Positions 36,052-44,667 of a stretch of 64,000 bases of DNA are shown here, one piece after another. A program made the translations under genes and the position numbers. Location: assembly GCA_029263315.1 (NCBI GenBank), contig JAJCXR010000021.1, positions 1-64,000 of the forward strand, read 5' to 3'. This DNA comes from Acidobacteriota bacterium (GTDB lineage Bacteria; Acidobacteriota; Thermoanaerobaculia; Multivoradales; J023). Positions within the stretch are counted from its first letter, which is position 1, and each line of letters opens with the position of its first letter. The notes beneath the pieces are model-generated. The model was not told the origin of the DNA. It saw only the letters and a program-made list of their open reading frames with translations, and searched no databases.

Positions 36052-37881
36052 CTATAACCGCCTCGCCAACAGGGTGAAAAAACCAGGAAAAAACCGCCCC
36101 TCAGCCAACGCCTGCCGGGAACGCTCGGCGTAGCTCGATTCCATGGCGTAGAGCTCCTCGACGTCGTCGAAGGGTTGAAAGCGATTGATGCTGGTGCTCT
36201 CGAGCCGGTAGCCGATGTCTTTGAGCCAGGCATGCACCTGCCGTAGGGTGTGCTGGCTTTCCTGGGGATGCAGCACTTGGTCGCGGAACCACGAGCGCAG
36301 GTGCTCATCGTCGTCGGCCCAATCCGTCGCCAAGCGGCGGAAGGCGTCGAGGGCGGTGGTTTCCCCTTGGGCCAGCGAGGCCGAAAAGTGGTCTAGAAAC
36401 ACCTGCCGGCCCGGGGCATGGTAGAGCCCCAGGTAGAGATGCCCGCCGGGACGCACCCAGCCGCTGACCCGACGGACGGCGGCTTGCGGGTCGGCGGTGT
36501 GATGCAGGACGCCGAGACTGATCAACAGATCGACGGGCTCGGATGGCTCAAAGCACAATAGATCGTTTTCGATGAAATGGATTTGCCGGCCCACCTCCAA
36601 AGTGTCCGCCACCTGTCGGGCTCGCTCTAAGGCACGGCGGGAGAAATCGACGGCGGTGACCGACACGCCGTGGTGCAACGCCAGGCTGACCGTCAACCAT
36701 CCGGCACCGCAACCGGCTTCCAGAATGGGTTGCGGACGTTGGCTGACCAGGAGACGCTGCAGGTCCGGGTAGGCGTCGAGGGCATCGCCGTGCCGGAGGC
36801 TGTCGGCCGCGGCTTCTACCGTCCGCCAATGATTGAAGGGCAGGGCGTTGTAGAAACGGCGCACCGCATCCCACGGTTCGCGGGACGCAGCCGCCGGGTC
36901 CCGCTGCGACGGAGCATCGGTCTGCGGTCCAGGCACTTGATCCGAAATGTCTTTGTTGCTTGCTAAGAATCCCTGCAACAGGACCCTGGCAAAACGATCG
37001 TGACGGATGGGCCCGGCGTGACCGGCATCGTCCGCTCGATCACCGTCGACGCTCCAGATGCGCAAAGGGCTGAGGAGCTCGGGATCGACCTGAGCCAGCA
37101 GCGGCGCCAGACTTGGATTGTTGCGCACCGGATCGTTGAACAGGGACTCGACGAGGTCACAAGTGGCAATGGCCTGGATACCCTGCGCCCGGCAAAAGTA
37201 TTGGACGAGGAGGATGTTGCGCAGGGTGTCTTCGATGCAGGTGGCATCGACATCGAGATCGAAAAGGCCGGGCTTGATGCCTTGCGGGCCGACGGCGTCG
37301 ACTCCCAGGGCGTAGGCATAGAAATGTCCCGCCCGCTCGATTTGCTCCAGGTAGGCCGAGCGCAAGGGCTCCTCCGCCGGGGCGGCTTGGGCCGTCTCCG
37401 GGGCCACCAACCAGGGACCGATGCGGTGGGGTTGGCCCTGGAGATACACCTCGCCGCGCCGATGCTCGCTGAAATGCACCAAGACGATGTCCGGCGGCGC
37501 GGCGCTACATTGGCTGATCAGGGAACGGACGATGCCCGCATTGGAAGCCCCGACGTCGGCAAAATTCTGGAAACACAGGTCCGCATCCGAAGCCCCCTGG
37601 GACGCCGCCCACAGGCGAGCGAAGCGGGCCGGCCAGCACTGCTCCGCATCGACGAAATAACCGAAGGCATGACTCTCGCCAAAGGCGTAGATGCGATGCT
37701 TGGCCTGGCCATCAAACTCCGGACTGCGAAAACCCAGGGAATTGAAGCGATATTCCCGGGTGCCGTGCTGATCGTGCCCAAAACCGACCTTGCTGAACGG
37801 CCGGCCTAGATTTGCCTTTCGGTCGAGCTCTTGGCCGTTGTAGGGGAGAGGGGCGTCGGTACTCTGGCGGTGTCGGTTCAT
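36052..37881 (-). CDS. SGNH-like domain fused to a class I SAM methyltransferase
   Basis: The product has 609 residues from the ATG at 37881. An upstream ATG at 38061 is in frame but would lie antisense to the peptide gene at 37983 and shows composition typical of an antisense frame; no clear ribosome site decides the start. The N-terminal half has IYAFGESHAFGYFVDAEQCWP, a GDS-like block of SGNH hydrolases or acyltransferases. The C-terminal half is a Rossmann methyltransferase with ILEAGCGAGWLTVSLALHHG (about residue 390, SAM site), TAVDFS and LLISLGVLHHTADP. Both halves seem intact. Possible role: modification of a surface glycan or small metabolite. It is divergent from the peptide/Rieske pair. 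Confidence 0.75.
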   Translation of the reverse strand: MNRHRQSTDAPLPYNGQELDRKANLGRPFSKVGFGHDQHGTREYRFNSLGFRSPEFDGQAKHRIYAFGESHAFGYFVDAEQCWPARFARLWAASQGASDADLCFQNFADVGASNAGIVRSLISQCSAAPPDIVLVHFSEHRRGEVYLQGQPHRIGPWLVAPETAQAAPAEEPLRSAYLEQIERAGHFYAYALGVDAVGPQGIKPGLFDLDVDATCIEDTLRNILLVQYFCRAQGIQAIATCDLVESLFNDPVRNNPSLAPLLAQVDPELLSPLRIWSVDGDRADDAGHAGPIRHDRFARVLLQGFLASNKDISDQVPGPQTDAPSQRDPAAASREPWDAVRRFYNALPFNHWRTVEAAADSLRHGDALDAYPDLQRLLVSQRPQPILEAGCGAGWLTVSLALHHGVSVTAVDFSRRALERARQVADTLEVGRQIHFIENDLLCFEPSEPVDLLISLGVLHHTADPQAAVRRVSGWVRPGGHLYLGLYHAPGRQVFLDHFSASLAQGETTALDAFRRLATDWADDDEHLRSWFRDQVLHPQESQHTLRQVHAWLKDIGYRLESTSINRFQPFDDVEELYAMESSYAERSRQALAEGRFFPGFFTLLARRL

Positions 37882-37982
37882 GCTGCGATAGTATGCTAGC
37901 AGCTCATAGCCCGCGACCCATCGGGCCGAAATACTTGGGTCGAATACTTGATGTTTGTACCGCCATGCTCGGGAAGGATCGA

Positions 37983-38153
37983 ATGATGCCACAGGATCAA
38001 GACCTGCCAAAGCCGTTGCAGCGGCACATGAACCCGGCCCGACGCCCCCAGTCGCCTTCAAAAGGACTCCTGCAACGGGTGCTCGAGCGCCTGGGGATCC
38101 GGCGCAAGGGTCGCGAAAAAAAGAACGACCCCAACATTTACCCCCTCTACTGA
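37983..38153 (+). CDS. 56-residue basic peptide, possible modified-peptide precursor
   Basis: The ATG at 37983 has AAGGA six bases upstream. The peptide ends 15 bases before the Rieske oxygenase start, so the two are probably one unit. It reads as a basic, helix-prone body (SKGLLQRVLERLGIRRKG) and a different C-terminal end, KKNDPNIYPLY, rich in aromatic residues and prolines. This leader-plus-short-core look, next to an oxygenase and a methyltransferase, is compatible with a RiPP precursor; that is inference only. No known precursor family was recognised. It is too short to exclude a regulatory or accessory peptide. Confidence 0.6.
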   Translation: MMPQDQDLPKPLQRHMNPARRPQSPSKGLLQRVLERLGIRRKGREKKNDPNIYPLY

Positions 38154-38168
38154 GATCCCGGCTTGGCG

Positions 38169-39587
38169 ATGGAGCTCAACGGGTCCGCGGACTCGGGATC
38201 CTGGCATCAGCGCTGGTATCCCTTGGCCTTCAGTCAGGATCTTGGCCCCGATGAGGTCAGGCCGGTGGCCGTGTACGACGAGCCTATCGCCCTCTTCCGA
38301 GACGCCGCCGGCAAGGCATGCTGCGTCGTCGACCGTTGCCCCCACCGGGCGGCCCGGCTATCGGACGGCCGCGTCGAGAACGGCCGTCTCGAATGCCTCT
38401 ACCACGGCTGGGAATTCGCCGGGGACGGTCGCTGCACTCATATCCCGCAGTTGCGAGAAGGACAGCTGATCCCCGCCAAGGCTTGCGTGCCCTCGTTTGT
38501 GGTGTTGGAGACCCAGGGCATGATTTGGCTGTGGCCGGGGGAGCCCTCGCAGGCTGACCCGCAGCGCCTACCCACCGTCGACGCCCTCGACGACGACGGC
38601 TGCACAAGCATCGACTTCGCCATCGACCTGCCCTACGAGCAGACGTTTTTGATCGAGAACGTCATCGACATCGCCCACATTCACGTCGCCCACGACGGCG
38701 TGCGGGGCGGCGGTCACCGACATTTGGCGGCGGCCATCGACTTCGAAATCTCCGAGCGCACGGCAGAGGGTTTCACCGGCTCCTACCGCTCCGCGGCAGG
38801 GCCCGAGGCGCCTATCCGAGAAGACCATCACGGCGCCGGTGAGGACTGCAACGCTGGGGAGGACTGCAGCGCTGATCAAGGCGGCAGCACCGACAGGCAA
38901 AACCGGGACGGTGACCTAGACAACGGGGCTGCCACCGAGCTCCAGGGGGCCCGTGTCACCTTCGACGCCCCCAACCTGGTGCACTACCGATCCCTCTACA
39001 AAGACGGCGAGCTGGTCTCCGGCCTGGCCCTCTATTCCCTACCCCTCGGCCGTCATCGCTGTCGGTTGTTGTACCGGGCCTACAGCAACTTCTGGCCCCG
39101 GCGCGCCCGCCTGCGCCCCCGCTGGCTGGAGCACTGGACCCAATGCACCATCCTCGAGCAGGACATGGATGTGGTGGTCGGCCAGGCGGCGGAAATCGAG
39201 CGCAGCGCCCTGCCGCCCAAACGCCTTTGGCTGCCCCTCAAATCGAGCGACGCCTTGGTTCTCGCCTACCGTCGTTGGTTGGACGAATTTGCCGCCAGCT
39301 GGCCCCACGTCGTCGGTTTTGCCCGCCTCGGCGAGGCGGCCGGGGACAGCAGAAGGCCGCCCCGATTCAACCGACTCGACATGCACACCCGCCTCTGCGC
39401 CTCTTGCGACAGCGCCCACCGCAGGTGCCTGGCACTCAAAACGCCGCTCAATGCGGCGGTGCTGTTGCTCTTGGCCAGCGCCGCGGTGACGGCCGGCTCG
39501 ACCGTCTCCTGGTTAGCCGCCGGGGGCGCCCTCGCGGCAGCGGCGGGACGCGGCCTCGTGGAGGCCATCGGCGCTCGCTTCGAGTAG
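38169..39587 (+). CDS. PaO-like Rieske non-heme iron oxygenase, membrane-anchored
   Basis: The product has 472 residues. The Rieske [2Fe-2S] site is Cys57-x-His59 and Cys76-x2-His79 (CPHRAARL, CLYHGW). The mononuclear iron site is in NVIDIAHIHVAHDG (Asp167, His170, His175). A C-terminal Cys410-x2-Cys413 (LCASCDSA) and two membrane helices (NAAVLLLLASAAVTAGSTVSWL and following) match the pheophorbide a oxygenase/Tic55-like group, which uses the CxxC pair for redox control. A low-complexity insertion at about residues 215-260 (EDCNAGEDCSADQGGS) has no counterpart in the family and may be a loop. Its substrate is not chlorophyll here; the peptide gene just upstream is a candidate. Confidence 0.88.
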   Translation: MELNGSADSGSWHQRWYPLAFSQDLGPDEVRPVAVYDEPIALFRDAAGKACCVVDRCPHRAARLSDGRVENGRLECLYHGWEFAGDGRCTHIPQLREGQLIPAKACVPSFVVLETQGMIWLWPGEPSQADPQRLPTVDALDDDGCTSIDFAIDLPYEQTFLIENVIDIAHIHVAHDGVRGGGHRHLAAAIDFEISERTAEGFTGSYRSAAGPEAPIREDHHGAGEDCNAGEDCSADQGGSTDRQNRDGDLDNGAATELQGARVTFDAPNLVHYRSLYKDGELVSGLALYSLPLGRHRCRLLYRAYSNFWPRRARLRPRWLEHWTQCTILEQDMDVVVGQAAEIERSALPPKRLWLPLKSSDALVLAYRRWLDEFAASWPHVVGFARLGEAAGDSRRPPRFNRLDMHTRLCASCDSAHRRCLALKTPLNAAVLLLLASAAVTAGSTVSWLAAGGALAAAAGRGLVEAIGARFE

Positions 39588-39589
39588 CC

Positions 39590-42076
39590 CTATTCGGCCC
39601 GCAATACCGTCGCCGGATCGACCCGACTGGCGGCCAGGGCAGGCAGCAAAGCCGCCAGGGCACTGACCAACAGCAACAGGGCCGGGACGAGCACAAAGGT
39701 CATCGGATCCGCCGCCTCGACACCGAACAACAGGCTGCTCAGCAGACGGGAAACCACCAAGGCCAGGACGACTCCGATGGCGCTGCCCAGGGCGACCAAT
39801 TTGAGACCGGAAGACATCATCAGCCCCACCACCGATTTGCTGTCGGCCCCCATGGAAATGCGAATGCCCACCTCGCGGCGTCGCTGCACCACGGCGTAGC
39901 GCACGATGCCGTAGAGCCCCACCGCCGCCAAGGTCAAGGCGAGCGCGGCGAAGGCCCCGAGCACCACGGCGGAGAGACGGGCCGGCAACAGCACGATGCC
40001 GAGATGCCGCTCCATGGTCTCCGTCTCCATGACAAACAAATCCGACTCCAGGCGCCGCGCCGTCTGCATCATCTGGAGCGCCGTGGCGCTGGGATCGACG
40101 GCGGTCTGGGCGACGGCCGTCAGATACGAGGTGTAGTCCTGACTGTAGGGCAGATAGACGAAGGGGCGTGGCGCTTCCCCGAGGGAGCGCACTTTGGCGT
40201 CCGCCGCCACGCCGACGATCAACAGATCGTCCTCGCCTCCGCCGGTACTGCGCAGCATCTTGCCGAGGGCGCCGCTGCTCCGTCCATTAGCGGATGCCGA
40301 CGGCCACATCTTTTGCACCAAGGCCTGGCTGACGATGGCCACCGGCTGTCCGTCGGGCTGATCGCGGGAGTCGAAGTTACGACCCTCGACGATCTCGATG
40401 CCGACGGCGGCCAAGAAGCCGTCGTCGATGGTCGCTCGATCGGCGCCGTGGCCGTCCCGTCCGGGCGGCGGCTCCAGGCCATCGACATTAAATTCGATGC
40501 CTTGGGTATTGGTCACCGTCAAGTGGAGATTGTCCGTCAAACCCACCGCTTGAACACCCGGCAAGGCGGCGATGTCCGCCACCAGGCGCTCGACCACGGC
40601 CCGCCCGCTCGCTTCGTCGAAGCGGGTGGCCGGCACCAAGAAGTTGAGCAGGGCGCTGGGCTGATGACCAAAACCCGGATCGACGGTCTGGATGCTCTGC
40701 ATGCTGCGCAGGAAAAGCCCCGCCGCCAGCAACAGCAACATCGAGATGGCCACTTGCGCCACCACCAAGGCGTTGCGCAGCTTGAGCTTGCCCCCTTGGC
40801 CGGAGCCCGCCGTTTCCCCTTGTAGGGTCGGCGCCAGATCGCCCCGCAGATTCTGGAGAATCGGCGCTAGACCTAGCAATAGACCCGCCAAAACCGAAAC
40901 CCCTAAGCTGAAGGCCAGCACCTTGGCATCGGGCATCAAATCGAGGTTGATGGGTAAGGGCAAAGGCAGATCGGCTTGCGTCAGGAGGCGGAGCAGAAAC
41001 ACCGCCAATCCTAAACCCGCCACGCCACCGAGCAGGCTCAACAACATGGTTTCGCTCACCATCTGGCCCGCCAGGCTGCGTCGATTGGCGCCGAGCACCA
41101 ACCGCAGAGCGATCTCCTTGCGTCGGTCGAGGCTGCGGGCCAAGAGGAAGCTGGCCAAATTGGTGCAGGCCATGAGCAGCACCAAACCCACCACCACCAT
41201 CAGCAACCAGCTGCCGGCCCGCAGGAAGCGGTCCATGGGGGGAAAGATGATCACTTCGCTATGGGGCACAAAAAGGAAGCTGGTCTGTGGGTCCCAATCT
41301 TCGGTATCCGCCTCCAGCAACCGCGCCGCCAGCCCGTCGGCCACCCCCTGGGCGCGGGCCAACGGCACACCGGGGGCCAGGCGCCCCTTGACGAAGATAG
41401 AGTGGTTGCCCCGAGCCTCCAAGTTGTCGCTGTCCCCGGGCATCAACTCGTTGACCATCATCATGGGCGCAAAGATGGCCGGCGCCAGGGCCCGCTGGGC
41501 ACCGGTGTATTCGGGCGGCGCCACCCCGACGATGGTATACACCCGACCCCCGAGCCGCAGCTCCCTGCCCAGCACCTGGGGATCCGCCGCCAGCTGTTTT
41601 TGCCAGGCGTCGTAGGACACCATGACCACCGGATGGCCACCGGGGGTCACATCGTCCTCCGGCAGCAAAGTCCGTCCCATGTAGGCCTCGATGCCCAACA
41701 ACGGAAAATAGTTGCCGCTCACCAGCTCACCTACCAAGGGCTCGACGCCACCTTCGCCGTCCATCTGCGTCGGCACCAGCCGCGACGCCACGACGCCGGT
41801 AAAAACCCCCTGCGTGGCGTCCCGCAGGTCCCGGTAGTCGGGATACGAAAAAACCGAGTACTGGTAGTCCGGGGTCGACTGGTAGATCTCCACCACTTCC
41901 TCCGGGGCCCGCACCGGCATCGGACGCAGCAGGACGGCGTTGACCAAGCTGAAGATGGCCGTCGTCGCCCCGATACCCAGGGCCAAGGAAAGAATCGCCG
42001 TGGCGGAAAAACCCGGGCTCTTGGCCAGGCGGCGGCAGGCATAACGCAGGTGCGTGGTGAATCTCGAATCCAACAT
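39590..42076 (-). CDS. ADOP-type ABC permease (MacB-like, duplicated core)
   Basis: The product has 828 residues from the ATG at 42076 (GGAAGGGG at 8 bases; an earlier ATG at 42181 adds 35 unlike residues). Layout: a short cytoplasmic N-extension, a helix (SPGFSATAILSLALGIGATTAIFSLVNAVLLRP), a MacB periplasmic domain, three helices around LLMVVVGLVLLMACTNLASFLLARS and KEIALRLVLGANRRSL, then a second full copy (VAQVAISMLLLLAAGLFLRS, QRRREVGIRISMGADSK). This double-FtsX build is the acidobacterial duplicated orphan permease, frequent in Acidobacteriota and usually without its own ATPase. Its substrate is unknown; it may aid efflux of toxic lipids or peptides. Confidence 0.92.
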   Translation of the reverse strand: MLDSRFTTHLRYACRRLAKSPGFSATAILSLALGIGATTAIFSLVNAVLLRPMPVRAPEEVVEIYQSTPDYQYSVFSYPDYRDLRDATQGVFTGVVASRLVPTQMDGEGGVEPLVGELVSGNYFPLLGIEAYMGRTLLPEDDVTPGGHPVVMVSYDAWQKQLAADPQVLGRELRLGGRVYTIVGVAPPEYTGAQRALAPAIFAPMMMVNELMPGDSDNLEARGNHSIFVKGRLAPGVPLARAQGVADGLAARLLEADTEDWDPQTSFLFVPHSEVIIFPPMDRFLRAGSWLLMVVVGLVLLMACTNLASFLLARSLDRRKEIALRLVLGANRRSLAGQMVSETMLLSLLGGVAGLGLAVFLLRLLTQADLPLPLPINLDLMPDAKVLAFSLGVSVLAGLLLGLAPILQNLRGDLAPTLQGETAGSGQGGKLKLRNALVVAQVAISMLLLLAAGLFLRSMQSIQTVDPGFGHQPSALLNFLVPATRFDEASGRAVVERLVADIAALPGVQAVGLTDNLHLTVTNTQGIEFNVDGLEPPPGRDGHGADRATIDDGFLAAVGIEIVEGRNFDSRDQPDGQPVAIVSQALVQKMWPSASANGRSSGALGKMLRSTGGGEDDLLIVGVAADAKVRSLGEAPRPFVYLPYSQDYTSYLTAVAQTAVDPSATALQMMQTARRLESDLFVMETETMERHLGIVLLPARLSAVVLGAFAALALTLAAVGLYGIVRYAVVQRRREVGIRISMGADSKSVVGLMMSSGLKLVALGSAIGVVLALVVSRLLSSLLFGVEAADPMTFVLVPALLLLVSALAALLPALAASRVDPATVLRAE

Positions 42077-42234
42077 TTCCAATCCCCTTCCGCGGTAGAA
42101 GCACGGCGTCGATCGGTTCTCGTGCAAAGTCGCTATAGGAACTACGCCGAGATCGGCGAACTGTTTCGCCGCCCATCGCAAGCTTTTGCATGCCGTCTGG
42201 ACGAGACGCTAGCCGACCACTGCCTACCTGCATC

Positions 42235-44667
42235 TCAAGCCATCACTGTTCCGTATCGCTTTGACGGTGCTTCTGTCGGCGTCGCTTGCCTCGACGGTGC
42301 GCCGGCTGGCCATTTCCGCTCCATCACCACCTGAACCAGCAACCAAACGACGACGATGGACAGGCGATAGGCCAGCAATTCGCCTTCTTCCAACCTCCAA
42401 GGCAAAATCTCTAGCCTATGGGGAGGTCTTTGGAACCATACGGCCAGAGGGAGAACGACAAGGGGAATCAGGCATGCTGTATCGATGGCCAAGGCAATCC
42501 ATTGTCGCCGTTTGATGTTCGTCCCAAGAACCGAAAAGAACCAGCTCAGCGGAAGGAGCAGGGTAATTTGCGCAATTCTCCAGCCATAGCCAATTCCGCC
42601 AACTTGGATGCCCGGGATACAAACCCAAGCATAAAAATAGAGTGCGTAGGAATCCCCAAACCTATCGGGAAAGAGCATCGTGTACTGATTCTGCTTCAAT
42701 GGCAGCACCGTTTTGCGATCGACCGTCGTTAATTGCCGTCGCAAGACGAGGCCAACGGCCATGGCCGCACAAGCCATCGCCAAGCAGCTGACCCAGAGGG
42801 AAACCTGGGAGCTGAGGCCATGGGCTGGTGTCACCACCCGGCTTTCGACGGCGATGCAGAACATGGCCAAAAAGACCATGCCACGCCCCTGCTGCAGGGT
42901 GGGATGCAACACGGGAATTGGGAGAATGAGAGCCGCCGTCAGGAGATAGGCCAGGCCAAAGGAGCTCAGTCGAGCCAAGCCCTGTAGTAGGGGTGGCACC
43001 AAGGCATCGAGCTCGCCCCCTTCGAGCCACACGTGTTGTGCTATCTGCCAAAACAGTATGCCAAGGATGGCTAGAGCGGCTCCTTCGGCACCGACCCGCA
43101 AATGGCTGCGTACGATCTCACCCGGACGGACCGGCAGCGCTGCCACGAGCTCCCGCGAAGGGATGAGGCACGAGGCAACCACAGCGGCAACATAGCCCGC
43201 TATCAGGTACAAAGGCTCATAAGAGCTAGAGAGCTTATCGCCCGGCAGCCAGCTCCATACAAGGTAGCCACCCACCCAAACCGCGACGATCCACACGATA
43301 TTGCGCACCGGGTAAGAGCTCCGCCGCCATGCCATGCGTCGCAGATGGGCCAGGCGCCCACCGGCGGTCATGGGCTGCAACGAGCCGAGCTCGCCGGCCC
43401 GCAGAGCCCTGTATCGCTGCTCTGCGAGCCGTCGAGAGGTCGACCGCCCCCTCGCACGACGGCTTCGGTGGAGGTCTTTAGCTCGTCGGTTGCCTCGCTC
43501 GGTTGGCGACATAGACTCGAGGGTCGCTTGTCTTGGCGACTCTACGCCCTCTTGCCAGGCCAGCCATAGGGCCAGCAAGCCCAGCTCGGCTCCTAGGCAC
43601 CAAGGCCCCCTGAGGGACCCGAGCCACGCCGCCACCTGTACCCCGGTCAAGGCGAGCAAGATCCCAACGTCGAAACAACGCACGACCAGCTTCATGCCCC
43701 TGGCCCGCAGGTTGCCCAAACGCCACCCTTGGTAGATCCACAAACCGGCCAGCACCACGCCTTGCAGTCTTATGGCCCAGTGGATCCCTGTCCAGGTGAG
43801 CCAAGGACCCGCGGAGCTCTTCAGTGGCTGCAGGAAGACCAATGCCGCCACAAGAAGGCCCAAGGCAATAGGCCCTTTCCGCCAACTTCTCTGGGTCCTG
43901 GAATCCTTCAGCCATCGCACATGGTAAGCGGCGGCAAGCTGTCGACGCCAGGCACAGATAGCCAAGCCGACGAGCAGAAGCAGGCTACCCACTTGGATTC
44001 CTACCAAAGCCCAACCTTCGATATCGAAGACGTGGATCGCAGTGGCACGAGCCGCCAACAAGAGGAGGGTCTGGGCCAGAAGATACATCTGACGATGCCG
44101 AGGAATCGTTCCTCGAGGGCCGGCCATCGGCGTGTCGACTAGCAACAGGATGGTCAGTAAACAAACCAGAACCACGACGTTCTGCGCCATGCCGAGAAGA
44201 TAGACTAGGCTTGCCTCCCACCCTTGCAGCCAGACGTCCCAACGCCGGAAAAAGATGAGCAGAGCCCAGGCCGCGACACAAATCCGCAAGTCGTGAAAGG
44301 CGAAGCGTAATAGGGTCTGATAGATATCCGCTTGACGGATCGGCACCCATCCCAACAAGTTGCTGCAGGTCAACTTCTGACGAGCTCGAAACACTAACAA
44401 CGCAGCCATCGCCAGCATCAAGATCTCGAAATCCACCAGAGTATTGCGCCGATTAGCCCATATCCAGATCATGCCTGGCAGGATGAAGGCGGTATGCGAG
44501 CCTGGCCGCGGGAGCGCGGTACTGAAGTTGCGCCACAAGTCGCGAAACCAACCTCCGAGTCTCCAGGGAGACGGCAATGCCAAAGGTTCGACAAAGCGCA
44601 CCAGATGGTCGACTTGCGCTTCCCCGGATAGGGGGCTGACAACCAACGGACGAGAGCTCGGCATCAT
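42235..44667 (-). CDS. Membrane permease subunit of an ABC transporter, copy 2
   Basis: The product has 810 residues with about fourteen hydrophobic segments in two halves and a basic loop in the middle (ESPRQATLESMSPTERGNRRAKDLHRSRRARGRS). It is a paralogue of the next-upstream gene: both share HLVxFVxPLA, VPxRQxD, RRxDVWxQGxEA, ESPRQxxLES and ExxRSHLRVxAEG at the same places. The start overlaps that gene's stop (ATGA). With the ATPase and GntR genes upstream it forms an ABC-2-like exporter or immunity-type transporter; the substrate is unknown. No signal peptide or enzymatic motif. Confidence 0.82.
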   Translation of the reverse strand: MMPSSRPLVVSPLSGEAQVDHLVRFVEPLALPSPWRLGGWFRDLWRNFSTALPRPGSHTAFILPGMIWIWANRRNTLVDFEILMLAMAALLVFRARQKLTCSNLLGWVPIRQADIYQTLLRFAFHDLRICVAAWALLIFFRRWDVWLQGWEASLVYLLGMAQNVVVLVCLLTILLLVDTPMAGPRGTIPRHRQMYLLAQTLLLLAARATAIHVFDIEGWALVGIQVGSLLLLVGLAICAWRRQLAAAYHVRWLKDSRTQRSWRKGPIALGLLVAALVFLQPLKSSAGPWLTWTGIHWAIRLQGVVLAGLWIYQGWRLGNLRARGMKLVVRCFDVGILLALTGVQVAAWLGSLRGPWCLGAELGLLALWLAWQEGVESPRQATLESMSPTERGNRRAKDLHRSRRARGRSTSRRLAEQRYRALRAGELGSLQPMTAGGRLAHLRRMAWRRSSYPVRNIVWIVAVWVGGYLVWSWLPGDKLSSSYEPLYLIAGYVAAVVASCLIPSRELVAALPVRPGEIVRSHLRVGAEGAALAILGILFWQIAQHVWLEGGELDALVPPLLQGLARLSSFGLAYLLTAALILPIPVLHPTLQQGRGMVFLAMFCIAVESRVVTPAHGLSSQVSLWVSCLAMACAAMAVGLVLRRQLTTVDRKTVLPLKQNQYTMLFPDRFGDSYALYFYAWVCIPGIQVGGIGYGWRIAQITLLLPLSWFFSVLGTNIKRRQWIALAIDTACLIPLVVLPLAVWFQRPPHRLEILPWRLEEGELLAYRLSIVVVWLLVQVVMERKWPAGAPSRQATPTEAPSKRYGTVMA

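Noticed and set aside
39143..40825. A 560-codon plus-strand frame across the Rieske and ADOP genes
   Set aside because: Low-complexity His/Gln/Arg-rich translation that runs antisense to the ADOP permease; no ribosome site or motif.
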